Source: Sulfurimonas sp. (GTDB taxonomy: Bacteria > Campylobacterota > Campylobacteria > Campylobacterales > Sulfurimonadaceae). Taken from it: a stretch of DNA of 12,096 nucleotides. Position numbers and translations under genes: made by a program. Below are positions 1-8,395 of this stretch, in pieces. Every line of letters begins with the position of its first letter. The first letter of the stretch is position 1. The notes under the pieces are model-generated. The model saw nothing but the letters and a program-made list of their open reading frames with translations. It was not told the DNA's origin and did no database searches. The stretch lies in assembly GCA_021157485.1 (NCBI GenBank), contig JAGGWO010000184.1:1-12096 (forward strand). Direction: 5' to 3'.

Positions 1-1007
1 GAGAACATATAGAAAGTTGAAGCTAAAAGTAAAAATTTAATCAACGGAGATGAAGCAACTTGTTGCCACTCACCTTTCATTGTTAAAAGCATATTAATTG
101 CTGAACCCCATGAAGGAAGAATCAATACAACTGAGAAAATAGAACCCATTGTTTGAACCCAATCAGGAACAGTTGAGAATAATAAGTGGTGACCACCAGC
201 CCATAAATATACGAACATTAATCCCCAGAATGAAAGCAATGACAATTTATATGAATAAATCGCTTGACCAGACTCTTTTGGTAGGAAATAATAGATCATA
301 GCAACAATAGGCACTGTAAATACAAATGCAACTGCATTATGACCATACCACCATTGAACTAATGCATCATTAGTACCAGCATACATAGATACAGAGTGCA
401 TAATATCACCATGTCCACCAGATGCAAAATAAGTAGGTATTTCCATATTGTTAAATAGGTAAAGCATAGCCACACCTAAGAAAGTAGCAATATAATACCA
501 TACAGAGATATAAAGTGATTTTTCACGGCGAATACCGATAAGACCAAATATACTTACACCCCATAGTACCCATACTATAACGATAGCAATGTCAATAGGC
601 CATTCAAACTCAGCATACTCTTTTGATGTTGTGTAACCCATAAATAGTGATACAACTGCCGCTGTAACACCAATTACATATAACCAAAATTGTAATTTTC
701 CTATAAACATTAAAAATTTAGATTCTGCCATAGATACTTTTAGTACCCTCTGACCAACATAATACCAAGTAGCAAAAATACCACTTACTGTAAAACCAAA
801 TGCAACTGCGTCAGTGTGCAATGGACGAAGACGACTAAAGTTTGTGTATTCCGCTAGACTTTCACCTAAGATTAGGTTTAAGCTTGGGAAAGCAAGTTCA
901 AATGCAATAAATACACCGATAGTCATACCTACTAATCCTAAAACGATAGTAGTAACCATGAACATCTTTGCAACTGTATAGTCGTACTCTAATGGACGAT
1001 TCTCCAT
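1..1007 (-). CDS. ccoN: cbb3-type cytochrome c oxidase subunit I, N-terminal 335 codons (runs off the left edge)
   Basis: This is the catalytic membrane subunit of the high-affinity cbb3 terminal oxidase. It reduces O2 at a heme b3-CuB centre and pumps protons in the inner membrane. The reading frame has no stop before the edge and begins MENRPLEYDY, with a textbook AAGGAGG (1014-1020) six bases before the ATG. Visible family residues are His64 in RPLHTDAVAFG (low-spin heme ligand), His223 in WWYGHNAVAF (CuB ligand), and His273-His274 in YLWAGGHH (CuB ligands). Tyr267 lies six residues before His273, where cbb3 enzymes carry the tyrosine cross-linked to a CuB histidine. Several hydrophobic membrane spans are evident. 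Full-length CcoN is about 480 residues, so the last heme ligands and the usual ccoOQP partners would lie outside the window. It is read in the same direction as carA but is separated by 258 nt with its own promoter-like region. Confidence 0.96.
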   Translation of the reverse strand, partial: MENRPLEYDYTVAKMFMVTTIVLGLVGMTIGVFIAFELAFPSLNLILGESLAEYTNFSRLRPLHTDAVAFGFTVSGIFATWYYVGQRVLKVSMAESKFLMFIGKLQFWLYVIGVTAAVVSLFMGYTTSKEYAEFEWPIDIAIVIVWVLWGVSIFGLIGIRREKSLYISVWYYIATFLGVAMLYLFNNMEIPTYFASGGHGDIMHSVSMYAGTNDALVQWWYGHNAVAFVFTVPIVAMIYYFLPKESGQAIYSYKLSLLSFWGLMFVYLWAGGHHLLFSTVPDWVQTMGSIFSVVLILPSWGSAINMLLTMKGEWQQVASSPLIKFLLLASTFYMF

Positions 1008-1063
1008 ATATAGCCTCCTTAAAGATTCAAAGCAATTACGCATAATTAATCTAAACTAAATAA

Positions 1064-1069
1064 ATTATA
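1064..1069 (-). promoter_or_regulatory. Candidate -10 element of the ccoN promoter
   Basis: Read on the minus strand this is a perfect TATAAT, about 57 bases before the ccoN ATG. No convincing TTGACA-like -35 lies 16-18 bases upstream, which is common in Campylobacterota, where the -35 is poorly conserved. The transcript would start near 1057. The assignment rests on the hexamer and position only, in a very AT-rich stretch, so chance occurrence is possible. Confidence 0.45.
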
Positions 1070-1121
1070 CTAATTAACATTGTTATATTAACCATAAATA
1101 TGTTTATCTAATCTTAATTTA

Positions 1122-1140
1122 TGACAAAGTTTGACAAAGT
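1122..1140. repeat. Tandem direct repeat upstream of ccoN, possible activator site
   Basis: Two exact copies of TGACAAAGT lie at 1122-1130 and 1132-1140, a 10-bp period or one helical turn. They sit about 65-83 bases upstream of the predicted ccoN start point, a usual distance for an upstream activator. Direct repeats with a 10-11 bp period are typical sites for OmpR-type response regulators bound as tandem dimers. Which protein binds here, if any, is not visible in the window. Confidence 0.4.
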
Positions 1141-1245
1141 CTAAAAATTTATTGTTTTTATGTTTACTTTAGTAATGATGACGGATTTTTAGGGGTTTAA
1201 ACAGTGAAGATTATGAATGTATTCTATGTTAATTATAATATTAAA

Positions 1246-1263
1246 TAATGCCAAAAGGCATTA
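1246..1263 (-). terminator. Candidate intrinsic terminator after carA
   Basis: A perfect 7-bp inverted repeat (TAATGCC at 1246-1252, GGCATTA at 1257-1263) with a 4-nt loop begins three bases after the carA stop on the minus strand. It is followed by a short T-rich run (TTTAATATT). The stem is AT-rich apart from GCC/GGC and the U-tract is short, so it may leak. It fits the end of the seven-gene operon before the separately promoted ccoN. Confidence 0.5.
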
Positions 1264-1265
1264 AA

Positions 1266-2399
1266 TTATCTTTTTATTAATGAAAGAAATTCACCAAAAA
1301 TATATCTGCTCTCTTTTGGTCCAGGACTAGCTTCTGGATGATGTTGAACTGAAAAAATTGGAGAGTCATTATATTTTAAACCTTCAATAGTACCATCAAA
1401 AAGATTTGTATGAGTAACTTCTGCTATATCAGTAATATTATCAGGTACATTATAGTTATGGTTTTGTGCAGTAATTTCAACTAGACCAGTTTCTATATTT
1501 TTAACTGGATGATTACCACCATGGTGACCAAACTTTAGTTTAAAAGTGTCATATCCATGTGAAATTGATAGAAGCTGATGACCTAAACAGATTCCAAACA
1601 TTGGAACTTTAGCAGCAATTAGCTCTTTAATCTGCTCTTGCTCTTTTTTAAGCACAAGTGGATCACCAGGACCATTTGATAAAAATACACCATCAATGGC
1701 TTTTGAGTTATATTTTTCTATTAAGTCTGAAGCTTTAAAATCATTTGGAATAACTTCAACTCCAATGCCTGCACTGACAATTTCATTTAATATATTGCGT
1801 TTAACACCAAAATCAACTACAGCTATTTTTGCTTGAACAGTTGGCGCTTCTTCATAAAGGAAACCTGCTTTGTCATTATACGTTGAAGAAGTATGAGCAT
1901 ACACTTCTTTAGTACTAACTTGCTCAATATAATTTACATCTTCAATTCTAGGAGAGTTTTCTAAAATATTTTTTAGCTCTTCTTTATCACTCACTTTCGT
2001 AGAGGCAACCATCATCATAGCACCCTCAGCTCTTATCATTTTAGTTAAAAATCTTGTATCGATATCGCAAATACCCATAACATTATATTTTACTAAAAAT
2101 GCATCGAGTGATTCTTCTGCTCTAAAGTTTGAATATCTCGATTGATATTTTCTTACAAACATTCCCTTAGCGTGTGCAGATTTACTCTCCATATCTTGAG
2201 CGTTAACACCTACATTTCCAATTTCAGGCATAGTGAAAGTAACAAACTGCCCTGCATAAGATGGATCAGACATAATCTCTTGATAACCACTCATAGAAGT
2301 GTTAAAAACAATTTCACCTACACTAGTACCATCAGCACCAAAACTATTTGCTTCTAGATATGTTCCATTTTCAAGATAGATGTAGACTTTTTTCATCAT
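1266..2399 (-). CDS. carA: Carbamoyl-phosphate synthase small (glutaminase) subunit
   Basis: CarA hydrolyses glutamine and channels ammonia to CarB, which makes carbamoyl phosphate for pyrimidine and arginine synthesis in the cytosol. The 377 residues match the family length. Residues 1-140 form the small-chain N-terminal domain (FNTSMSGYQEIMSDPSYAGQ). Residues 190-377 are a class I glutamine amidotransferase domain with SNGPGDP (241-247), the nucleophile elbow FGICLGHQ (Cys271), and the His354/Glu356 pair in HHPEASPGP. The start codon overlaps the DUF507 stop by one base (TAATG), with GGAG five to six bases upstream, so translational coupling is likely. A second ATG directly follows the first; either could be used. 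carB is not in the window, so the two subunits are encoded apart or further away. Confidence 0.97.
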   Translation of the reverse strand: MMKKVYIYLENGTYLEANSFGADGTSVGEIVFNTSMSGYQEIMSDPSYAGQFVTFTMPEIGNVGVNAQDMESKSAHAKGMFVRKYQSRYSNFRAEESLDAFLVKYNVMGICDIDTRFLTKMIRAEGAMMMVASTKVSDKEELKNILENSPRIEDVNYIEQVSTKEVYAHTSSTYNDKAGFLYEEAPTVQAKIAVVDFGVKRNILNEIVSAGIGVEVIPNDFKASDLIEKYNSKAIDGVFLSNGPGDPLVLKKEQEQIKELIAAKVPMFGICLGHQLLSISHGYDTFKLKFGHHGGNHPVKNIETGLVEITAQNHNYNVPDNITDIAEVTHTNLFDGTIEGLKYNDSPIFSVQHHPEASPGPKESRYIFGEFLSLIKR

Positions 2400-2950
2400 T
2401 ACTCCATACCTCTTTTTAGCAGTTCTTCGTGGTACAACTTTTCATGCAAAATATCAAATTCATCTGTACCAGGTATATATCTCTTTTTATAAGATCTTAT
2501 CTTATCCATTACAGCATCCTCTAGCTCTGATGCATCAGCCATAAAAGATGTTATTGCATTGTAGATAATATTTTTAATACGGTTCTCTGTTACTTCAAAA
2601 TGGATTAAATCTTCTTCGTAAAGTTCATCTAAAATCTTATGTGAAATATCTGAATATCTCTCTTCATAATTTAAAATTACTCCGAATTCAGGTGCTAGTT
2701 TCTTCTTAATCATAAAGAAAAGCTGACGCTCATCTGCAAGCATAAACTCAATCTCTTCTTCATTCTCTTCACAAATCTCATCTGCTTTATCTTCTAAAGC
2801 CATCTCTTGATGAACACTTGCAACAAGTATCTTCTCAGCTTCATGTGCGACAGCTTCAAGACCTTTAGTCATAGTCACAACACCACTTTTGTTTAAATCG
2901 ATTGATATTTTACTAGATATATGAGGAATACTTTTAAGTGATATTTTCAT
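2399..2950 (-). CDS. DUF507 family protein of unknown function
   Basis: This is a 183-residue protein, highly charged and probably largely helical, with no signal peptide or membrane span. The C-terminal part (about 121-181, with ITSFMADASELED, a KIRSYKKRYIPGTDEFD stretch and YHEELLKRG) matches my memory of the DUF507 family found in Campylobacterota and some deep-branching thermophiles. No catalytic motif is recognisable. The N-terminal half has an acidic stretch (about 52-68) that could form a coiled coil. It ends in a one-base overlap with carA, and the same adjacency occurs, as I recall, in C. jejuni (Cj1495c-Cj1494c). The linkage suggests co-translation with carA but does not prove a shared role. 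The start ATG has an AGGG nine bases upstream. The function is not known to me. Confidence 0.85.
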   Translation of the reverse strand: MKISLKSIPHISSKISIDLNKSGVVTMTKGLEAVAHEAEKILVASVHQEMALEDKADEICEENEEEIEFMLADERQLFFMIKKKLAPEFGVILNYEERYSDISHKILDELYEEDLIHFEVTENRIKNIIYNAITSFMADASELEDAVMDKIRSYKKRYIPGTDEFDILHEKLYHEELLKRGME

Positions 2951-3014
2951 GCTAATGACCCTATTTGTTTATTTGAAATTTAGACATTCTACAACAAGTA
3001 AGGTAAAAGTTTGA

Positions 3015-3524
3015 TTATTTAGTTAAAAGTAGCGTAAGTTCAGAAGCTTTTTTAGCATCCATTTTGGTTAAAATTTTTCCAACTGTTTTTGGTTTTAAAG
3101 ACTGTAATATAGAAACTGCTTCTTTTGAGTCCATGCCAGAGAGTATATTTGCTGAAGATGCCGGTTTCATTTTTGCAAAAGTTTGAGCTATTTTACTCAT
3201 TTTTAGCTCCTTCAACTCTTTTAAAACTTCTTCATTTCTTGCCAACATATTTTTTATATTAGCCTCTTTTTTTGTTATATCAGTTAACTTATTATCTACT
3301 ATTTCTTCTTGAGCAGAGAGTTTTGTCTCTTTCTTTTTTAGCAGTTCTTCTGTCGCAGCTTGAAGTGCACTCAGCGCTTGTTTTTGCTCATCAATACGCT
3401 CTAACTCAACTAAAAGCTCACTCTTTCGTTCTTTGAAAATCTCAGTACATTCAAATAATTTCTCACTTGTTTGTAGTGAAAATAAAGATGAGTAACATAA
3501 AACTATTAGTACTATTTTTTTCAT
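3015..3524 (-). CDS. MotE-like periplasmic motility protein (signal peptide, coiled coil, MgtE_N-like C-terminus)
   Basis: The protein has 169 residues. Residues 1-16 are a Lys-Lys plus hydrophobic leader resembling a Sec signal peptide. Residues about 27-112 are a charged coiled coil. Residues 115-169 form a compact helical domain with repeating FAKMKPASSANIL, ILQSLKPKTV and KILTKMDAKKA units, the pattern of the MgtE N-terminal (FliG-like) superfamily. This layout is that of the MotE family; Sinorhizobium MotE is described as a chaperone for a motility protein. The C. jejuni homologue at the same locus is, from memory, Cj1496c, a glycoprotein linked to invasion. It follows fliJ by 11 nt, and its AAAGG ribosome site touches the fliJ stop, so the two are probably co-expressed. 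The function in this organism is inferred from family and neighbour. Confidence 0.8.
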   Translation of the reverse strand: MKKIVLIVLCYSSLFSLQTSEKLFECTEIFKERKSELLVELERIDEQKQALSALQAATEELLKKKETKLSAQEEIVDNKLTDITKKEANIKNMLARNEEVLKELKELKMSKIAQTFAKMKPASSANILSGMDSKEAVSILQSLKPKTVGKILTKMDAKKASELTLLLTK

Positions 3525-3535
3525 TAAATTACCTT

Positions 3536-3973
3536 TTAATTATCTGCGTTTAAATTATTATTTTTTCTTGCATGAGTCATTAGTGCGACTTCATCTAACT
3601 CTTTTGCTTCTAACATTTTTTGTTTTTTGATTATTTTTTTTATCTCTTGAAGATCAAGATATTTAAACTTTTCATACTCAACCATATCAATTTTAAGTTG
3701 CTCTTTTACTAGTGTGACTTGATTTTTAGCGTACTCAGTCCACTCTTGATTATGTTTGATCAGGTCTCTTCCAGAATCAAGTAGTCTTCTTGAAGCAAGA
3801 AAGTCATTCATTATGCCACTTTGGGGTGTATCGATAGAGTTGAGGGAATTTTTTGAGATTTCTAGTGCCATCACTGCACTATTGAGGTCAGCATTAGCAC
3901 TTTGAACAGCTCGCTCACTCTTTTTCATTGTACTTTTTTTCAAAGTTACTAAAGAGCTAAAGCGAGTTTTCAA
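3536..3973 (-). CDS. fliJ: FliJ-like flagellar export chaperone
   Basis: This is a 145-residue, almost wholly helical protein with no membrane segment. FliJ is the stalk-like coiled coil of the flagellar type III export ATPase complex (with FliI and FliH). The N-terminus MKTRFSSLVTLKKSTMKKSE has the family's basic-Arg-Phe-x-x-Leu-x-x-Leu opening, followed by heptad-rich helices and a Lys-rich C-terminus (about 112-122). The start is TTG. It is supported by GAAGGA six to seven bases upstream and by the conserved N-terminal motif, which the next ATG (codon 16) would remove. FliJ sequences are weakly conserved, so the name rests on architecture, length and the MotE-like neighbour rather than a catalytic signature. 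It lies 92 nt after purA. Confidence 0.78.
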   Translation of the reverse strand: MKTRFSSLVTLKKSTMKKSERAVQSANADLNSAVMALEISKNSLNSIDTPQSGIMNDFLASRRLLDSGRDLIKHNQEWTEYAKNQVTLVKEQLKIDMVEYEKFKYLDLQEIKKIIKKQKMLEAKELDEVALMTHARKNNNLNADN

Positions 3974-3989
3974 TTATAGTCCTTCAATG

Positions 3990-4061
3990 AAAATCCCAAA
4001 AGGATTTTTGTACTTTAGTAGCCCAGCGGCTAGCATAGGTTATGGAATTACTTCCAGAACC
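3990..4061 (-). other. Cluster of three hairpins between purA and fliJ
   Basis: This short gap contains three inverted repeats in series. The first is GGTT-TGGAA / TTCCA-AACC at 4038-4061 (nine pairs, one mismatch, 4-nt loop). The second is TAGCC / GGCTA at 4019-4032 (4-nt loop). The third is AAAATCC / GGATTTT at 3990-4008 (5-nt loop). On the minus strand they start five bases after the purA stop codon and end 16 bases before the fliJ start codon. The last one has only the U residues of its own stem as a tract, so a strong terminator is doubtful. A processing, stability or partial attenuation signal, or a small dispersed palindrome, are the alternatives. Confidence 0.45.
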
Positions 4062-4065
4062 GTTC

Positions 4066-6193
<2,128 letters not shown>

Positions 6194-7321
6194 CTATATC
6201 TCTTTTTTTTCTAATTGAGATTTAAAATAAGTCTCATTATATACTTTTGAAGCAATTCCGCCATACTCTAATCTTCCCATACGGTGTAGTATAAGTTCTA
6301 TTGAGTTTACAACCCAAATAGATTCATATGTTTCAATCAATCCCATCTGATTTATACGAAAAATCTTACCTTTAAGATGATCTTGTCCACCCGCTACATT
6401 TACACCGTACTCTTCTTTTAAAGCAGAGCGTATTTTTGATGCATCAGCATCATCAATAGTTGTCATACTCTTTGCAGGAGTAGTTGGATAGCTATGTAAT
6501 CCTATCGCTTCTAACGCAGCCTTCGTAGCTTTTGCACGTCTAGCAGTATTACAATAAAGCACACCAATACCACCCTGTTTTTCTATAGTCTCTAGAACTT
6601 CTAAAAGCCCGATTATTAAAGTAGTTGCAGCCGTATAAGCCGTAGTATTTTGTCTCTGTTTTTTAATCTCTGAAGCAAGATTTAGATAATAACCAACACC
6701 TGAACCGATAGTCTCAATAGCTGCGTTTGAAAGACCTAAGATTGCAAGTCCAGGAGGAAGCATTAGTGCTTTTTGACTCCCAGCAATAAGACAATCAATA
6801 TTTGACACATCAATTCTCTCAACACCTACAGCAGTAATTCCATCAGCGATAATCATAATATTTGGATTAATCTCTTTAACAGCCTTTGCTAACTCTTCAA
6901 CTGGATGACGAAGACCACCCGCTGATTCACTTATCTGAACTGCTATTGCATCGATATCTGCGTTTGCTTTTACTGCGTTTACAATCTCTTCAACGGTTAC
7001 AGGAGTGTCCCACTCATGCTTAATCTCAATATTTTTAAGTCCGTTAGCAGTTGCAATTTTGCCAAAACGCTCACCAAACTTTCCAGAGTTAACACTAAGA
7101 AGTGTATTTTTACAGAGATTAATAACTGCCGCTTCCATAGCACCTGTACCACTTGATGCAATCATCACTACTTCATCAGTAGCAAAAAGATTAAAAAGAT
7201 GCTTTCTAGTTTTTTCAAAAATAGCTTCAAATTCTGGTGTACGATGATGCATAGTCTCATCACTCATTGCATTACGAACATTTTGTGGAACTGGAGTTGG
7301 TCCAGGAGTAAAAAGTAACAT
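6194..7321 (-). CDS. Class V PLP aminotransferase (alanine/serine-glyoxylate aminotransferase family)
   Basis: This is a fold type I PLP enzyme of the alanine-glyoxylate / serine-glyoxylate / serine-pyruvate aminotransferase family, 375 residues from the chosen start. Landmarks are LLFTPGPTPVP at the N-terminus, HHRTPEF (25-31), SSGTGAMEAAV for cofactor phosphate binding (from residue 56), ADGITAVG (159-166, with the PLP-pyridine Asp160), and GSQKALMLPPGL with the Schiff-base Lys184. The start is the ATG at 7321, which has AGGA six bases upstream and gives the family N-terminus. A TTG 39 bases earlier lacks a ribosome site. It heads the operon before hisZ, with no intergenic base to it. The substrate cannot be decided from sequence; serine or glycine metabolism is a reasonable guess, and homologues have been mislabelled as a hydrogenase subunit. 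Confidence 0.9.
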   Translation of the reverse strand: MLLFTPGPTPVPQNVRNAMSDETMHHRTPEFEAIFEKTRKHLFNLFATDEVVMIASSGTGAMEAAVINLCKNTLLSVNSGKFGERFGKIATANGLKNIEIKHEWDTPVTVEEIVNAVKANADIDAIAVQISESAGGLRHPVEELAKAVKEINPNIMIIADGITAVGVERIDVSNIDCLIAGSQKALMLPPGLAILGLSNAAIETIGSGVGYYLNLASEIKKQRQNTTAYTAATTLIIGLLEVLETIEKQGGIGVLYCNTARRAKATKAALEAIGLHSYPTTPAKSMTTIDDADASKIRSALKEEYGVNVAGGQDHLKGKIFRINQMGLIETYESIWVVNSIELILHRMGRLEYGGIASKVYNETYFKSQLEKKEI

Positions 7322-7342
7322 ATATTTTCCTACGAAATTAAT

Positions 7343-7383
7343 TAGGGTGTTTAAATACAAAAAATAGGGTGTTTACCCTATTT
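7343..7383 (-). promoter_or_regulatory. Leader hairpin with a duplicated pairing partner before the aminotransferase gene
   Basis: A perfect 9-bp inverted repeat (AAATAGGGT at 7362-7370, ACCCTATTT at 7375-7383) encloses a 4-nt loop. The 11-bp segment TAGGGTGTTTA also occurs twice, at 7343-7353 and 7365-7375, exactly 22 bp apart. In the minus-strand transcript the 5' arm AAATAGGGT can pair either with the adjacent arm or, over about six bases, with the second copy closer to the start codon. The adjacent hairpin is followed by three further U residues, as in a weak terminator. It lies 9-30 bases after the predicted start point, 40 bases before the ATG. A double-strand operator read by a dimeric regulator is the alternative. 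Confidence 0.5.
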
Positions 7384-7398
7384 CCATAAAAACCTTGT

Positions 7399-7404
7399 AT
7401 TATA
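7399..7404 (-). promoter_or_regulatory. Candidate -10 element for the aminotransferase-to-carA operon
   Basis: On the minus strand this reads TATAAT in the context CGATATAATAC, about 78 bases before the ATG at 7321. The predicted start near 7392 would place the 9-bp leader hairpin almost at the 5' end of the message. No clear -35 is seen. Confidence 0.5.
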
Positions 7405-7430
7405 TCGAAATAAGTTTAACTTTAGAAATA

Positions 7431-7439
7431 TGCTAAAAT
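7431..7439 (+). promoter_or_regulatory. Candidate extended -10 element for uppP
   Basis: TGCTAAAAT is an extended -10 (TGN plus TAAAAT) about 26 bases before the uppP ATG. It is followed by AAGGA (7451-7455) nine bases before the start codon, giving a short leader. It is 27 bp from the divergent -10 element of the operon, so polymerase binding on the two sides may interfere. No good -35 was found. Confidence 0.45.
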
Positions 7440-7464
7440 GTCGTCATTATAAGGAATAAAATAT

Positions 7465-8235
7465 ATGACAATTTTTGATTCAATAATTTTAGGTGTAATA
7501 GAAGGTTTTACAGAGTTTCTACCTATCTCTTCAACTGGTCATTTAATCGTTGCAAGCCACTTTTTAGGCATAGACCAGACAAGTGTCACAAAAGCGTATG
7601 AAGTTATTATCCAGTTTGCAGCAATTTTAGCAGTGTTTTTTAATTATAAAGACAAATTTACAATCAAAAAAATAGATTTATGGACAAAAATATTTTTAGC
7701 ATTTTTACCTATTGGCGCTGTTGGATTTATTTTTTCACACCAAATTAAAGAACTGTTTAGCATAAATATAGTTGCAATAATGTTTATAGTTGGTGGTGTT
7801 ATTTTCTTGTTGGTTGAGAAATTTTTCATACCAAACGAAACAAAACTCATTGATAATGTAGAAGATGTAACACTCAAACAATCTATGATTATCGGTTTTG
7901 CCCAAGTCTTTGCTCTTATCCCAGGAACAAGTCGAGCTGGCTCTACTATAATTGGCGCACTACTTGTTGGACTAACCAGAAAGGCCAGTGCAGAGTTTAG
8001 TTTCTTACTTGCGTTTCCTGTAATGAGCGCTGTAACTGCCTATGATTTACTAAAACATTATAAAGATTTTAGTGATGCAAATCTTATAACTCTTGCAGTC
8101 GGTTTTGTAGTATCTTTTTTCATCGCTTATTTAACTATAAAACTTTTTTTAGCATTTTTAGAAAAATTTACCTTTGTTGCGTTTGGAATATATAGAATAA
8201 TCTTTGGAGTTATATTACTTGTTATTTTTAGTTAA
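7465..8235 (+). CDS. uppP: Undecaprenyl-diphosphatase (BacA/UppP)
   Basis: UppP dephosphorylates undecaprenyl pyrophosphate to recycle the lipid carrier for peptidoglycan and other surface glycans; loss or gain alters bacitracin sensitivity. The 256-residue integral membrane protein has the two family signatures. One is [14 protein letters not shown] (13-26) with the E-xxx-E pair Glu13/Glu17 and His26. The other is PGTSRAGST (153-161) with Arg157, the catalytic arginine. Hydrophobic segments fill the rest of the chain, including [19 protein letters not shown] and the last segment ending LLVIFS. The ATG has AAGGA nine bases upstream. It stands alone on the plus strand, divergent from the nucleotide operon. 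No strong terminator follows; only a weak AT palindrome lies at its end. Confidence 0.97.
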   Translation: MTIFDSIILGVIEGFTEFLPISSTGHLIVASHFLGIDQTSVTKAYEVIIQFAAILAVFFNYKDKFTIKKIDLWTKIFLAFLPIGAVGFIFSHQIKELFSINIVAIMFIVGGVIFLLVEKFFIPNETKLIDNVEDVTLKQSMIIGFAQVFALIPGTSRAGSTIIGALLVGLTRKASAEFSFLLAFPVMSAVTAYDLLKHYKDFSDANLITLAVGFVVSFFIAYLTIKLFLAFLEKFTFVAFGIYRIIFGVILLVIFS

Positions 8236-8302
8236 CTAATAATTAGTCACATATGGAACGATATTTGCTTTAAATTGAGTCAACAATGTTAAAGGAGATA
8301 TC

Positions 8303-8395
8303 ATGCACACTGTGACTAGATATAACGCCCACCTACATCTGTTATTAACAAGATTAGAAGCGAATTTTTACAATATAAGTAGAAAGTTTTTATAG
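8303..8395 (+). CDS. Possible small protein of 30 residues, unknown function
   Basis: An ATG preceded by AAAGGAGA (8291-8298, five bases from AGGAG to the start codon) opens a 30-codon frame ending in TAG. It begins MHTVTRYNAHLHLLLTRL and finishes NFYNISRKFL. The ribosome site is among the strongest in the window, which is hard to explain if nothing is translated here. The peptide is basic (three Arg and one Lys against one Glu, plus three His) with a hydrophobic middle. TGCTTTAAA at 8266-8274 could be an extended -10 just upstream. It overlaps the convergent rdgB stop by six bases, and no plus-strand gene follows closely, so it is not an obvious leader peptide. I recognise no family; a stand-alone small membrane-active peptide, a gene remnant or chance are all open. 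Confidence 0.4.
   Translation: MHTVTRYNAHLHLLLTRLEANFYNISRKFL

Noticed and set aside
1200..1250. Short plus-strand peptide frame in the carA-ccoN gap
   Set aside because: An ATG at about 1214 opens only eleven codons and lacks a ribosome binding site; the AT-rich gap explains it.
3974..4065. Sigma-28 or sigma-54 flagellar promoter before fliJ
   Set aside because: CTAAAGTAC resembles a sigma-28 -35, but no CGAT-type -10 follows at the right distance, and no GG-N10-GC pair fits sigma-54.
7322..7360. A TTG start at 7360 adding 13 residues to the aminotransferase
   Set aside because: It has no ribosome site and would lie in the duplicated TAGGGTGTTTA region; the ATG at 7321 has a good site and the family N-terminus.
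8235..8247. Terminator after uppP
   Set aside because: ACTAA-TAA-TTAGT is a five-pair all-weak stem with no T-tract after it.
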